Origin: Prochlorococcus sp. AG-418-K17
Lineage (GTDB): Bacteria > Cyanobacteriota > Cyanobacteriia > PCC-6307 > Cyanobiaceae
Direction: 5' to 3'
Length of the DNA: 64,000 nucleotides
NCBI GenBank assembly: GCA_003214055.1
Contig: QCMD01000001.1
Coordinates: forward strand, 62,001 to 126,000
Both the position numbers and the translations under genes were made by a program. A model generated the notes under the pieces. That model was not told the origin of the DNA. It ran no database searches and saw nothing but the letters and a program-made list of their open reading frames with translations. This document shows positions 1 to 8,080 of this stretch, piece after piece (position 1 is the first letter of the stretch; each line of letters opens with the position of its first letter).

Positions 1-2
1 GT

Positions 3-1082
3 CTAGATTTAGGATTTGAGAATGCTGGTTTTCACCATATTCTTTCTAATGATATTTTGAAATGTGCAGTAGATACTATTAAGTTCAATAGACCATCATG
101 GGATGTAGTCCATGAAGATGTAAAGAATTTCCATCCTAATAAAAAATTAAAACCTGATATTCTCCTTGCTGGATTTCCTTGTCAAGGATTTTCATTAGGA
201 GGTCACAGAAAGTCTACCGACCAAAGAAATGAACTTTATAGAGAGGTAATTAGGATTGCTGATTCTTTGAAACCAAGAGTGATCGTTATGGAAAATGTTC
301 TTAATCTAAGAACAATGATTCATCCTTTATCTTCGCAACCATTTGAAAAGCAAATAAAAGATGAACTTCAAAGTATTGGATATCAAGTAAGGTCAGATTA
401 TTTGAAAGTTGCTAATTATGGAGTCCCACAAACGAGAAGAAGATTTATTTTGATTGCTTTCAGGGAAGAGGCATTTGGAGTGTTTGGTTTTCCTAAGCAA
501 TCTTCATTAATGCCTGCTGAACCATTTTTAAAGGATTTTATAAATACAAATCAACCAGATCTTCCAAATCATTCTCCAGAATGGGGATTCAATTCCAGAG
601 TTCATATACAAACTAATAATCCTATTAATGATTCTGATCCAATAATCCCAGTAAGATTAAGCAGAACCGCATCTGATGGTAATCCTATTAGAAATTTAAA
701 GAATCCTTTTCCTGCTATAGATACTGGAACAATTTGGGGATGGGCGCAAGGAAATGTTGAGTGTAAAAGAGTTCAGAGAAAAGCAAGTGATCACAAGTAT
801 CAAAGATCATTAGGTTCTCAAGTAAAACTTTGGAGACTAACTGCTAGTAGAATTAGAAGTTTCACTCCAAGAGAGTATGCGAGACTGCAAACTTTCCCAG
901 ATACTTGGCAATTTCAAGGATCTAGTAAGAGAGATTTACAAATACAAATAGGCAATGCAGTTCCAGTTAATTTTGCAGAATCGATAGCGCGTCAAATTAT
1001 GCAGACTCTTGAATTTATTGATGGAAAAACCAAGTCTCTAGTAGTTCCAATAAAAGAAAGACAGATTCCTCTTGCTATGTAG
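3..1082 (+). CDS. DNA (cytosine-5-)-methyltransferase, 5' end outside window
   Basis: The frame is open to the window edge. The first visible residues (LDLGFENAGF) look like the end of motif I, so the gene starts upstream and the TTG at 57 is not its start. The catalytic motif IV is GFPCQGFS, with its cysteine codon at 180-182. Motif VI (ENV), motif VIII (QTRRRF), a TPREYARLQ motif and the C-terminal IGNAVPVN block follow in the order of m5C methyltransferases, so the visible part looks intact. The enzyme should transfer a methyl group from S-adenosylmethionine to cytosine C5 in DNA. No restriction enzyme is seen downstream, so it is either an orphan or has a partner before the window. It borders decayed DNA and accessory genes, which suggests an island gene. 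Family assignment is sure; target sequence is unknown. Confidence 0.93.
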   Translation, partial: LDLGFENAGFHHILSNDILKCAVDTIKFNRPSWDVVHEDVKNFHPNKKLKPDILLAGFPCQGFSLGGHRKSTDQRNELYREVIRIADSLKPRVIVMENVLNLRTMIHPLSSQPFEKQIKDELQSIGYQVRSDYLKVANYGVPQTRRRFILIAFREEAFGVFGFPKQSSLMPAEPFLKDFINTNQPDLPNHSPEWGFNSRVHIQTNNPINDSDPIIPVRLSRTASDGNPIRNLKNPFPAIDTGTIWGWAQGNVECKRVQRKASDHKYQRSLGSQVKLWRLTASRIRSFTPREYARLQTFPDTWQFQGSSKRDLQIQIGNAVPVNFAESIARQIMQTLEFIDGKTKSLVVPIKERQIPLAM

Positions 1083-1841
1083 TGCTAATAAATAAAAAAC
1101 TTATAATGATTGATATTAAATTTTATTTCTCTACAATTAGTTCAACAACATATGAAATTAAGTATAAAGGAATAACCTTATGAGTTTATCGTCAGTTTGT
1201 CGCACTAAAATCATCCTCCAAACCTGTTGCTATGACAGGGTTTATTATGTTGGAACTATCGAGTGGGAGTGAAAAGTAGGGTATAAACACATTCATAGTC
1301 TAGAAAAATTGGTTTCACACGGGTTTCACACGAAATTTATGTCTTTATAAAACTCAATGATACCAATGGGTTTCAAGGGTCAAAATTGGGCGGTACTATT
1401 GAGTGGGAATAGTCCAAGAGTAAAAACCTAGTTGCAGCCTTAAGAATCTAGTCTCACCCAAAGATAAAAAAATTTTTTCAACCTATTTGCAATGGATTTT
1501 AGCGGGTCATGCTCAACTAAGTTTCACCAAAAGCATTGGAACTTTCTCTATAGAGAAATCGTATTAAAATAAATTTCTTTACGCTTTTATTTTGTATGGA
1601 TTTAGTTTTTATAAATGACTAACTTAAGATAATATCAATAGTTTAAGAAAGGTAGTTTTTATAAAAGAAGTGATGTTTATAATTTAAATTTTGTTTAACT
1701 TCAAAATTTATTATCACTAGCTTAAATAGTATTTATTTAAAATAAAAAATTTAATTTTTAAATCAAATGATTAATGTTTGCAAATATTAAATTGTGAATG
1801 TTTAATCTTTTGACTTAGATTGAGTCAAAACTAATATTTAT
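1083..1841. other. Gene-poor 759-base stretch, probably decayed DNA
   Basis: No convincing gene is seen. Two imperfect copies of an 18-base sequence lie at 1252-1269 and 1392-1409 (15 of 18 identical). Each ends a short open frame with the same peptide, GTIEWE, followed by a stop. The first of these frames is a 30-codon ORF from ATG at 1180 to 1272. A perfect 11-base tandem duplication (GGTTTCACACG twice) occupies 1311-1332. A third open frame runs to a stop near 1565 and encodes AGHAQLSFTKSIG, which I do not recognise. The G+C content from 1180 to 1560 looks higher than in the AT-rich tail from 1560 to 1841. Together this looks like remnants of lost genes or a mobile element, which is an inference. 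Confidence 0.5.
1311..1332. repeat. 11-bp perfect tandem duplication
   Basis: GGTTTCACACG occurs twice head to tail at 1311-1321 and 1322-1332, inside the gene-poor stretch after the methyltransferase. A related GGGTTTCA word recurs near 1368. It could be a replication-slippage scar or arm sites of a lost integrase. Nothing in the sequence decides between these. Confidence 0.7.
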
Positions 1842-2837
1842 ATGAATACAAGTTGGGATATTTTACTGTCTGAGTTTCGTAAACTTGGTGGAATAGCAGA
1901 TAATGTATTTCAAAAAGAGGGCGAAAATGGTCGTGGTATTTTTCCAGTTAATCCAAGCCTAAAGGCAAGAATTTTTACTCCATCTAAATTAATGATTAAA
2001 AAAGATGATATTTACTTGGAAAAAAATAATTTAAGAATTAAAAAAGATAAGGAATATGATTTGGAAATTAGAAATTTTTTTCATTTTTATCAAGATAACT
2101 TTTCATGGGGGTCTGGTGGGAAAGAAACAACAGAAAAGTTTGAAATAGGTCTAAGATTATTTAATTCAAATTTAAAAAAATTAATCAAAAAATATGCTTT
2201 ACTTGACTTAGAAGAAAGGCATAAAGAAGAATGGGATAATGTTATTAAGGATCAATTTTTAAACGCAAGAGCTATTACTGTTGGAAATAGCCTTGTTATT
2301 GCACCTATTTGGGAACTTGTTAATCACAAAGTAAGATCTTTACCATTCCTTCTTAACAAAGAAGGTATAAGTACTCCTAATTATCCTGCTTCTACAAGTG
2401 AAATAAGATTTTCATATGGAAATATAAGTCCATTAAAACGTTTTTTTTCTTATGGTTTTTTCTCCGAAGAAACTATTGTATTTTCAATACCTTTTTCATT
2501 AAAGGTTGAAAACATTGGTATTAATATTGCTTGCAAAGGAATGGCTCTTAATAATGATTCAATGAAAATAGAAAGATTTGGAAATAAATTCATATTAGAG
2601 GGTTTGCCAATCGCTGATATAAATAATCCCAAATTGCCCTATTATTATTTTGATCAGATTATAAGGAAGATCGGATATATGAATATTACAAAAGATCTTT
2701 TATTTAAAATATTTAAATTAAATATAGAGATTAGAAAAAAAATAATAGAAGAATCTAATTTTATCGATAATGAAGTATCAAATATGTTGATTAAACTTTT
2801 GAATTATGAAATTAATTTAATTTCATCTCATAATTAA
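1842..2837 (+). CDS. SET-domain-like protein lysine methyltransferase (RuBisCO-LSMT-like)
   Basis: This 331-residue protein shows the spaced motifs of the SET fold as found in RuBisCO/ribosomal lysine methyltransferases: NGRGIF (29-34), FLNARAI (139-145), LVIAPIWELVNH (151-162, matching the lvPlaDmlNH block), EIRFSYG (187-193) and FFSYGFFSEE (201-210). In that family these motifs bind S-adenosylmethionine and the target lysine, so the likely reaction is protein lysine methylation; the target cannot be read from the sequence. The C-terminal third (220-331) is unassigned and may be a substrate-binding region. The ATG at 1842 follows an AT-rich leader. Its last 26 bases overlap the convergent TPR gene. 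Bacterial SET proteins are uncommon, so transfer is plausible. The family call rests on motif spacing alone. Confidence 0.6.
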   Translation: MNTSWDILLSEFRKLGGIADNVFQKEGENGRGIFPVNPSLKARIFTPSKLMIKKDDIYLEKNNLRIKKDKEYDLEIRNFFHFYQDNFSWGSGGKETTEKFEIGLRLFNSNLKKLIKKYALLDLEERHKEEWDNVIKDQFLNARAITVGNSLVIAPIWELVNHKVRSLPFLLNKEGISTPNYPASTSEIRFSYGNISPLKRFFSYGFFSEETIVFSIPFSLKVENIGINIACKGMALNNDSMKIERFGNKFILEGLPIADINNPKLPYYYFDQIIRKIGYMNITKDLLFKIFKLNIEIRKKIIEESNFIDNEVSNMLIKLLNYEINLISSHN

Positions 2838-3732
2838 AACTATAAGAACCAGCTATTGACCAAGGTCTTAAAGACATTATTTTTTTTGAGTTCAGTTTTG
2901 CTTCTTGAAATTTGCCTAGAATTCTTAAAATTCCTCCAAGATTTAAATATGCATCAGCTAAATTAGGATTTAGTTCAATTGCTTTTCTTATTGATATTTC
3001 TGCTTCTAATAATTTACCAAGATCTTTTAATATACATCCAAGACTATAATGCCCCATTGCATAATTAGGATTAAGTTCAATTGCTTTTCGTGTAGATATT
3101 TCAGCTTCTAATAATTTACCAAGATCTTTTAATATAAATCCAAGGTTAAAATGCGCCATTGCATAATTAGGATTAAGTTTAATTGCTTTTTGTGTAGATA
3201 TTTCAGCTTCTAATAATTTACCAAGATCTTTTAATACACCTCCAAGGTTTAAATGTGCATCGGCAAAATTAGGATTTAGTTCGATTGCTTTTCTTATTGA
3301 TTTTTCAGCTTCTAATAATTTACCAAGATCTTTTAATATTACTCCAAGGTTTAAATGGGCCATGACGAAATTAGGATTAAGTTTAATTGCCTTTCGTGTA
3401 GATATTTCAGCTTCTAATAATTTACCAAGATCTTTTAATATACTTCCAAGGTTAAAATGCGCCATTGCATAATTAGGATTAAGTTCAATTGCTTTTCGTG
3501 TAGATATTTCAGCTGCTTCAAATTTTTTTAGGTTTTTTAAAATTACTCCATAATTAGAAAAAACTCTGTGATTATTAAAGCCCTTTTTTATACAAAATTG
3601 ATAATATTTAGTTGCCTCTGAAATGTTCCCTTGTGAATGTAATTGGAACGCTTGGTTTATTATTTGTTCTTTTGTAGGTTCGATATTGTTATTTTTTTTT
3701 TTAGATTTGTCTTTTTTTCCAAAACCCTTCAT
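2812..3732 (-). CDS. TPR-repeat protein
   Basis: This 306-residue protein has a Lys-rich N terminus (about 1-20), a divergent TPR-like segment (25-90) and then six 34-residue tetratricopeptide repeats from about 92 to 295. Each repeat carries the ILKDLGKLLEAE and RKAIELNPN type consensus. At the DNA level the repeats are 102-base units that are almost identical, with little silent divergence, which points to recent duplication or gene conversion. TPR arrays form a superhelix that binds peptides or proteins; no enzymatic domain is attached. No signal peptide or membrane helix is seen. It converges on and overlaps the SET-domain gene by 26 bases. The two may work together, for example scaffold and modifier, but that is only suggested by adjacency. 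Confidence 0.88.
   Translation of the reverse strand: MKGFGKKDKSKKKNNNIEPTKEQIINQAFQLHSQGNISEATKYYQFCIKKGFNNHRVFSNYGVILKNLKKFEAAEISTRKAIELNPNYAMAHFNLGSILKDLGKLLEAEISTRKAIKLNPNFVMAHLNLGVILKDLGKLLEAEKSIRKAIELNPNFADAHLNLGGVLKDLGKLLEAEISTQKAIKLNPNYAMAHFNLGFILKDLGKLLEAEISTRKAIELNPNYAMGHYSLGCILKDLGKLLEAEISIRKAIELNPNLADAYLNLGGILRILGKFQEAKLNSKKIMSLRPWSIAGSYSFNYEMKLN
2900..3520 (-). repeat. Tandem 102-bp near-identical coding repeats
   Basis: The TPR gene carries successive 102-base units. Long stretches, such as the one encoding KDLGKLLEAE, recur almost unchanged near 3000, 3120, 3220, 3320 and 3420. The units stay in frame, so copy-number change would lengthen or shorten the protein by one TPR without frameshift. 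Assemblies may collapse or expand here. Confidence 0.8.
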
Positions 3733-4049
3733 TTTAAAATTTATAAGTCTGTTTCTTGATTTAATAATACTATCTTTTAATTTAGTTTCTTAAAAGATAA
3801 TCATAATTTGATAATAGATAACTATCAAGAGATCCTTTTCTAGAATCTTTCAATTATATTAAAAATAAAGAATTCACTAAATATCGTTTTATCTTTCTGA
3901 AGTTTTTTATTTTTCTTAATGGGAGATTCAAGGATAAGATAAATTCTTGTTTTCCTACAACTAAGTTAATTTTTTATCACAGCAATTTTGCGTAATAATA
4001 AGTTAATCAATAAAAATTTAAATTTTTTGAGATTTTAAATTAAGAAGCA
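3733..4049. other. 317-base intergenic region, nothing recognised
   Basis: This is the AT-rich gap between the divergent TPR gene (minus) and the nuclease-like gene (plus). It should hold both promoters. I see many TATAAT-like words but no site I can assign, no RNA gene and no short ORF that I would support. Confidence 0.5.
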
Positions 4050-4763
4050 ATGCAAGAAGTTATTAAATTAAGTCGTTCTACCGTTGAGAAATATTTATCT
4101 TGCCCCAGATGTTGCGTTCTTGACAAAAAATATCAGATAAAGCCACCATCATTACCTTTTACTTTAAATATAGCTGTAGATAATTTATGTAAAAATGAGT
4201 TTGATTATTACAGAAGAATTCAAAAGCCTCATCCTCTTTTGATTCAGAATAATATTGATGCGGTTCCTTTTAAACACAAAAATTTTGATACTTGGAGAAA
4301 TAATTTTAAAGGAATAAGATATCAATCTTTAGAATATGGTTATGACTTTGGTGGAGCAGTTGATGATGTTTGGCAGAAAAATAATGGAGAATTAATTGTT
4401 GTTGATGTAAAAGCAACATCTAGAAATAATTTTGACTGGGCTGAAACATTTAATAAATATGAATATGCAAAAGCATATAAAAGACAATTAGAAATGTATC
4501 AGTGGTTATTTATGAAAAATGGTTTTAAAGTTGCAGAAGAGGCATATCTTTTATATTTTAACGGTAAAAAAAATGAAGAGTTTTTTAATAATCAACTTAA
4601 TTTTGATGTTCACTTAATTAAAATAAACTGCTGTACTTCTTGGGTAGAGAGTAAATTAATAGAGACAGTAAATTTATTACGGAGTGAGTATTTTCCATTA
4701 CCTTCTTTAAACTGTGAAAACTGTAATTATTTAAAAAAGCGGTGGAAATTACATAATAAATAA
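4050..4763 (+). CDS. PD-(D/E)XK (RecB/Cas4-like) nuclease family protein with clustered cysteines
   Basis: The 237-residue product has the core of a PD-(D/E)XK nuclease: AVDDVW (103-108, metal-binding Asp), VVDVKA (117-122, with D119 and K121) and the RecB-family QxxxY element at Q146-Y150. Cysteines at 18, 21 and 22 and a CENC pair at 222 and 225 bracket the domain, as in Cas4 and AddB where an N-terminal and C-terminal cysteines hold an Fe-S cluster. The likely role is a DNA end-processing exonuclease, but no cas gene or helicase partner is nearby. The second acidic residue is Asp rather than the commoner Glu. The start is the ATG at 4050. The domain call is good; the Fe-S cluster is inferred. 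Confidence 0.7.
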   Translation: MQEVIKLSRSTVEKYLSCPRCCVLDKKYQIKPPSLPFTLNIAVDNLCKNEFDYYRRIQKPHPLLIQNNIDAVPFKHKNFDTWRNNFKGIRYQSLEYGYDFGGAVDDVWQKNNGELIVVDVKATSRNNFDWAETFNKYEYAKAYKRQLEMYQWLFMKNGFKVAEEAYLLYFNGKKNEEFFNNQLNFDVHLIKINCCTSWVESKLIETVNLLRSEYFPLPSLNCENCNYLKKRWKLHNK

Positions 4764-4841
4764 TTTAAAAAATAATTATTGATTTTTCTGGAAAAATAGT
4801 CAATAACAGATAATCTTGAACTAGATCATAAATTTAGAATT

Positions 4842-5450
4842 TTGATAAAACCACAAAATACTGAAAATACTATTACCAATCATTTACAACAGGATGTTGT
4901 AAAGATAGGTGGTAAAACAATTTTTATAAATCCTTTTTTATATTGGCGAAGGTTTGACGAAAACACTAATAGATGGCTCAGAGAACCTGGACAGATGTCA
5001 GAGGAACAAATTCAACCTAATAGAAACCGTTTTTATCCTGAAATAGATTGGGCTGAATTAAGTTATGAACAAAAACTTATAAAAGATGCAACTGTTGAAA
5101 TGTTTTTGAAAACTCTTGAATTAATAAGTACTTTTCATCCTAATCTCAGTGCTGGCAATTTACTAGAGGTAGAGAGAAAAATGATAATTACAAAAAAAGG
5201 ATCATTTGAAAAGTGGGTTAAAAAGTCTTTTGCCAAAAAGGCGAGGGCTTTAAATAGTGAAAAAAGAAAATTTCAACGAGACAGACTTTATAGGAGCTGG
5301 AAAGAGTGGCTTAGTCTTGAAAATACTCAACAAGCTATTTTGCCATTAATTGTCGTAGTTTTTATTTCTTCATTTATTGGTTGGTCTTTAGGTGTCTCTA
5401 AAAACAGCTGCAATCCTTATTTTGAAGAAAATTTAGAGCAGTCAATATAG
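4842..5450 (+). CDS. Conserved-type hypothetical protein with C-terminal membrane helix
   Basis: This 202-residue protein is not recognised. The N-terminal part is polar and mentions no known motif. A basic segment (about 125-155) precedes one hydrophobic helix near the C terminus (LPLIVVVFISSFIGWSLGV, about 167-185), so it is probably a membrane-anchored protein facing the cytoplasm. The only possible start I see is the TTG at 4842; an in-frame stop at 4797 limits the upstream extension and no ATG lies between. It follows the nuclease gene by 78 bases on the same strand and could be co-transcribed. Confidence 0.7.
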   Translation: MIKPQNTENTITNHLQQDVVKIGGKTIFINPFLYWRRFDENTNRWLREPGQMSEEQIQPNRNRFYPEIDWAELSYEQKLIKDATVEMFLKTLELISTFHPNLSAGNLLEVERKMIITKKGSFEKWVKKSFAKKARALNSEKRKFQRDRLYRSWKEWLSLENTQQAILPLIVVVFISSFIGWSLGVSKNSCNPYFEENLEQSI

Positions 5451-5562
5451 ATTTAAGTTTCGATTGTTAATTTCCTCTTCGTTTAGTAATATGAAAAAAA
5501 TTAGTTTTTTATTTAGAATAAAATTATTGTAGAAAATTTTTCTAATATCATTAGTAAATTTC

Positions 5563-5709
5563 ATGGAAGAGAAATCAAATCAAAATTTATTTTCAGATTC
5601 AAATTTTAATAGCGAGCATAAATCTAGCGAATATGAATATTTGCTTAAAAAACTAAAAAATATTCAAGACACTATTAACAAATTGGAAAATAACTTTGTC
5701 TATAAATAA
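5563..5709 (+). CDS. Small hypothetical protein, 48 aa
   Basis: An ATG at 5563 opens 48 codons ending with TAA at 5707-5709. The peptide starts MEEKSNQNLFSDS and its second half (LLKKLKNIQDTINKLENN) has a heptad-like pattern that would form a short coiled coil. It ends 10 bases before the PBP2 gene, on the same strand, so it may be translated from the same message. No family is recognised. Codon use matches its neighbours; the reality of the gene is likely but not certain. Confidence 0.55.
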   Translation: MEEKSNQNLFSDSNFNSEHKSSEYEYLLKKLKNIQDTINKLENNFVYK

Positions 5710-5719
5710 ACTTTAGTCC

Positions 5720-7510
5720 TTGGAAAAGAGTAACTTGAACAAAAGGTCTTTTTCATTAAAAAGACAACCCTTAGTAATATTTTTATCCTCCTCAATATTT
5801 TTTTTGTTGATCTTCATAAGATTAATTTTTTTGCAGATCTTAAATTATGAATCTTTCAAAGAAATGTCTGACGAAAATAGAATTAGATTAATTGCAACCC
5901 AACCTATTCGGGGAAGAATTTTAGATAAGAATGGTTTTGTCTTAGCAGATAGTAAAGTTAAATATTCTTTAATAATAAAACCTCAATATGTTAGTGAGGA
6001 AGATTGGCAACAACATAAATTTAAGATTGCAAATTTATTTGAAGAAGATGTTAACTTGCTTCAAAAAAAGTATTCTTTTGGCTTAGATCAGAAAAAACTT
6101 TCAATTACATTAATTGATAATTTAAAGACTGAGCAAATAATAAAATTTAAAGAACATGAAAATACTTTATTTGGCTTTGAGATTGCAACAAAATTAATTA
6201 GAAATTATCCCTATAAAACACTTGCCGCTCATGCAATAGGATATACTCAACCAATTACAGATTCAGAATATCAATTTTTATCAAAAAAGGGATATAGAAT
6301 AAACGATTTAATTGGCAGAACTGGAATTGAATATGTTTATGAAAATCTCATAAGAGGAGAATGGGGAGGAGAAATGATTGAGGTGAATTCTTTAGGAGCA
6401 TTTCAAAAGTCATTAGGTATTAAACCGTCTAAACAGGGATCTGATGTTCAGCTAACCATTGACCTAAATTTGCAATTGGTTGCTGAAGAAGTACTGCAAG
6501 ATAAAAAAGCAGGTGCAATAATTGCAATGGATCCCAGAGATGGTGCAATAAGAGCAATGGCTAGTAAGCCAACATTTGATTTAAATTTTTTCTCGCAGGA
6601 ATTTAAGCCAGAAAAAGAATACAATAAGATATTTAACTCGCCTGAAAAACCTTTATTTAATCGTGCCTTAAATGCATATGATCCGGGAAGTGTTTGGAAA
6701 ATTGTCACTGCTTTGGCTGGTTTAGAAAGTGGAAAATTTCCTCCTAATACACTTTTAGAAACCAAATCATGTATTACATATGGAAGTCAATGTTTTAGGG
6801 AGCATAATGACTTAGGTTTTGGCACTATAGGTTATGAAGATGCTTTAAGAGTTTCAAGTAATACTTTCTTCTATCAAATTGGCTATGGGGTAGGTGTTGA
6901 TGAAATTTATAATATTTCTACAAAACTTGGTTTTAACTCCCTTTCTGGTATTGAAATTGCTGAACAAGAAAATAAAGGCTTGGTAGCGACTAGTCAATGG
7001 GCTAAGGATGGGAGAGGTTGGGGTGAAGCAGGAAAAACTCCTTGGGTAGCAGAAGATATTGCTAGTATGTCTATTGGACAATTTGTCGTGCAAGTAACGC
7101 CTATTCAAATTGCAAAAGCTTATGCTGCTATAGCTAACGGAGGTTATCTAGTTACACCTCATTTATCAAAAAAGGAGGGAGAATTTTTATCAAAAAATAA
7201 ACAAATTAAAATTGATATAAATTCCAATAATATACAGTTGATAAAGAGAGGTTTACGGAAAGTTGTGGAGTCTGGTACTGGAGTATCTATGAATTATGGA
7301 AGTTCTAATTTGCCTCCAGTATCTGGGAAAACTGGAACTGCAGAAGATGGAGAAGGTGGACCTGACCATGCTTGGTTTGTTTGTTTTACTCCCTCTGATA
7401 ACAGTGAGTTACTGGTCGTTGCTTTTGCGCAAAATACACCTGGGGGAGGATCGGTACATGCATTACCAATGGCAAGAAAGATTTTAAATGCATGGAATCA
7501 AAAGAATTGA
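5720..7510 (+). CDS. mrdA: Penicillin-binding protein 2 (peptidoglycan transpeptidase)
   Basis: The 596-residue protein has one N-terminal membrane helix (about 17-40), the class B PBP dimerisation region starting with RGRILDKNG (64-72), the LIGRTGIE segment typical of PBP2 (197-204), and the transpeptidase domain. The active-site motifs are SVWK (S324, K327), S379-S-N381 and KTG (537-539). It cross-links peptidoglycan peptides in the periplasm and belongs to the elongation machinery with MreB and RodA. The start used is TTG at 5720, with the basic MEKSNLNKRS segment before the helix. It could be annotated FtsI; the spacing of the GRTGIE block and overall length favour PBP2. It stands alone between a small ORF and a convergent reductase gene. 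Confidence 0.92.
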   Translation: MEKSNLNKRSFSLKRQPLVIFLSSSIFFLLIFIRLIFLQILNYESFKEMSDENRIRLIATQPIRGRILDKNGFVLADSKVKYSLIIKPQYVSEEDWQQHKFKIANLFEEDVNLLQKKYSFGLDQKKLSITLIDNLKTEQIIKFKEHENTLFGFEIATKLIRNYPYKTLAAHAIGYTQPITDSEYQFLSKKGYRINDLIGRTGIEYVYENLIRGEWGGEMIEVNSLGAFQKSLGIKPSKQGSDVQLTIDLNLQLVAEEVLQDKKAGAIIAMDPRDGAIRAMASKPTFDLNFFSQEFKPEKEYNKIFNSPEKPLFNRALNAYDPGSVWKIVTALAGLESGKFPPNTLLETKSCITYGSQCFREHNDLGFGTIGYEDALRVSSNTFFYQIGYGVGVDEIYNISTKLGFNSLSGIEIAEQENKGLVATSQWAKDGRGWGEAGKTPWVAEDIASMSIGQFVVQVTPIQIAKAYAAIANGGYLVTPHLSKKEGEFLSKNKQIKIDINSNNIQLIKRGLRKVVESGTGVSMNYGSSNLPPVSGKTGTAEDGEGGPDHAWFVCFTPSDNSELLVVAFAQNTPGGGSVHALPMARKILNAWNQKN

Positions 7511-7538
7511 TATTAGAAATTTTAAAATAGAAAAATAT

Positions 7539-8063
7539 TTATGTTGTTAATTTTTTCATTTGCGAGAGTCTGCGAAGTATATCATCGATAGTTTTTAGTT
7601 CGATAGGCTTACTATATGAAGATAACAGTTGTCGTCCTAATACTTGACTTCCTAAGTGTACTAACTGAATTCTTAATGAAGTAAGAAGCTCTAATCCTAT
7701 TCCTCCTGAAAATGTTGCGATTGCAATTGGTTGGCCATTAAATAAATTTCTAAAATCGTCTCCTGAAATTGATAACCATGCGATGAAATTGGAGAGTATA
7801 GGAGGTATTGACCCATTATATTCAGGCGCACATATAATCCATTTTTCTGCTAGAAAAAGTCTCTCTTTAATATTGATAATTTCAGTTGGGATGTTTTCCG
7901 TATTATGGGTTCGAGGATTAAATAATGGAATATCTAAAGAAGTTAAATCTAATATTTCAGCCTGAATTTTTAGTGTTTTACTTCTTTCTAGAAACTTTTT
8001 AGAGAGTTCTAGATTTTTGCCACAACTAGCTGAAATAATTATTAGATTCTTAGCTTCAGTCAT
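7539..8063 (-). CDS. NADPH-dependent FMN reductase family protein
   Basis: This 174-residue single-domain flavoprotein has the flavodoxin-like start (LIIISASCGKNLELSKKF) and the PEYNGSIPPILSNFIAWL stretch (80-97) that binds FMN in NADPH-dependent FMN reductases such as chromate or azo reductases. It should reduce FMN or quinone-like substrates with NAD(P)H in the cytosol. It lies 17 bases downstream of flv1 on the same strand, so it probably ends the flavodiiron operon; an electron supply role for that operon is possible but inferred. Confidence 0.85.
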   Translation of the reverse strand: MTEAKNLIIISASCGKNLELSKKFLERSKTLKIQAEILDLTSLDIPLFNPRTHNTENIPTEIINIKERLFLAEKWIICAPEYNGSIPPILSNFIAWLSISGDDFRNLFNGQPIAIATFSGGIGLELLTSLRIQLVHLGSQVLGRQLLSSYSKPIELKTIDDILRRLSQMKKLTT

Positions 8064-8080
8064 TAATTAAACAAATAAAT

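Noticed and set aside
1451..1567. Open frame ending AGHAQLSFTKSIG as an integrase C terminus
   Set aside because: It lacks the Arg-His-x-x-Arg-Tyr residues of tyrosine recombinases; left as unassigned.
2900..3520. Regular repeats resembling a CRISPR array
   Set aside because: They are 102-base in-frame units of a TPR gene with no spacers between them.
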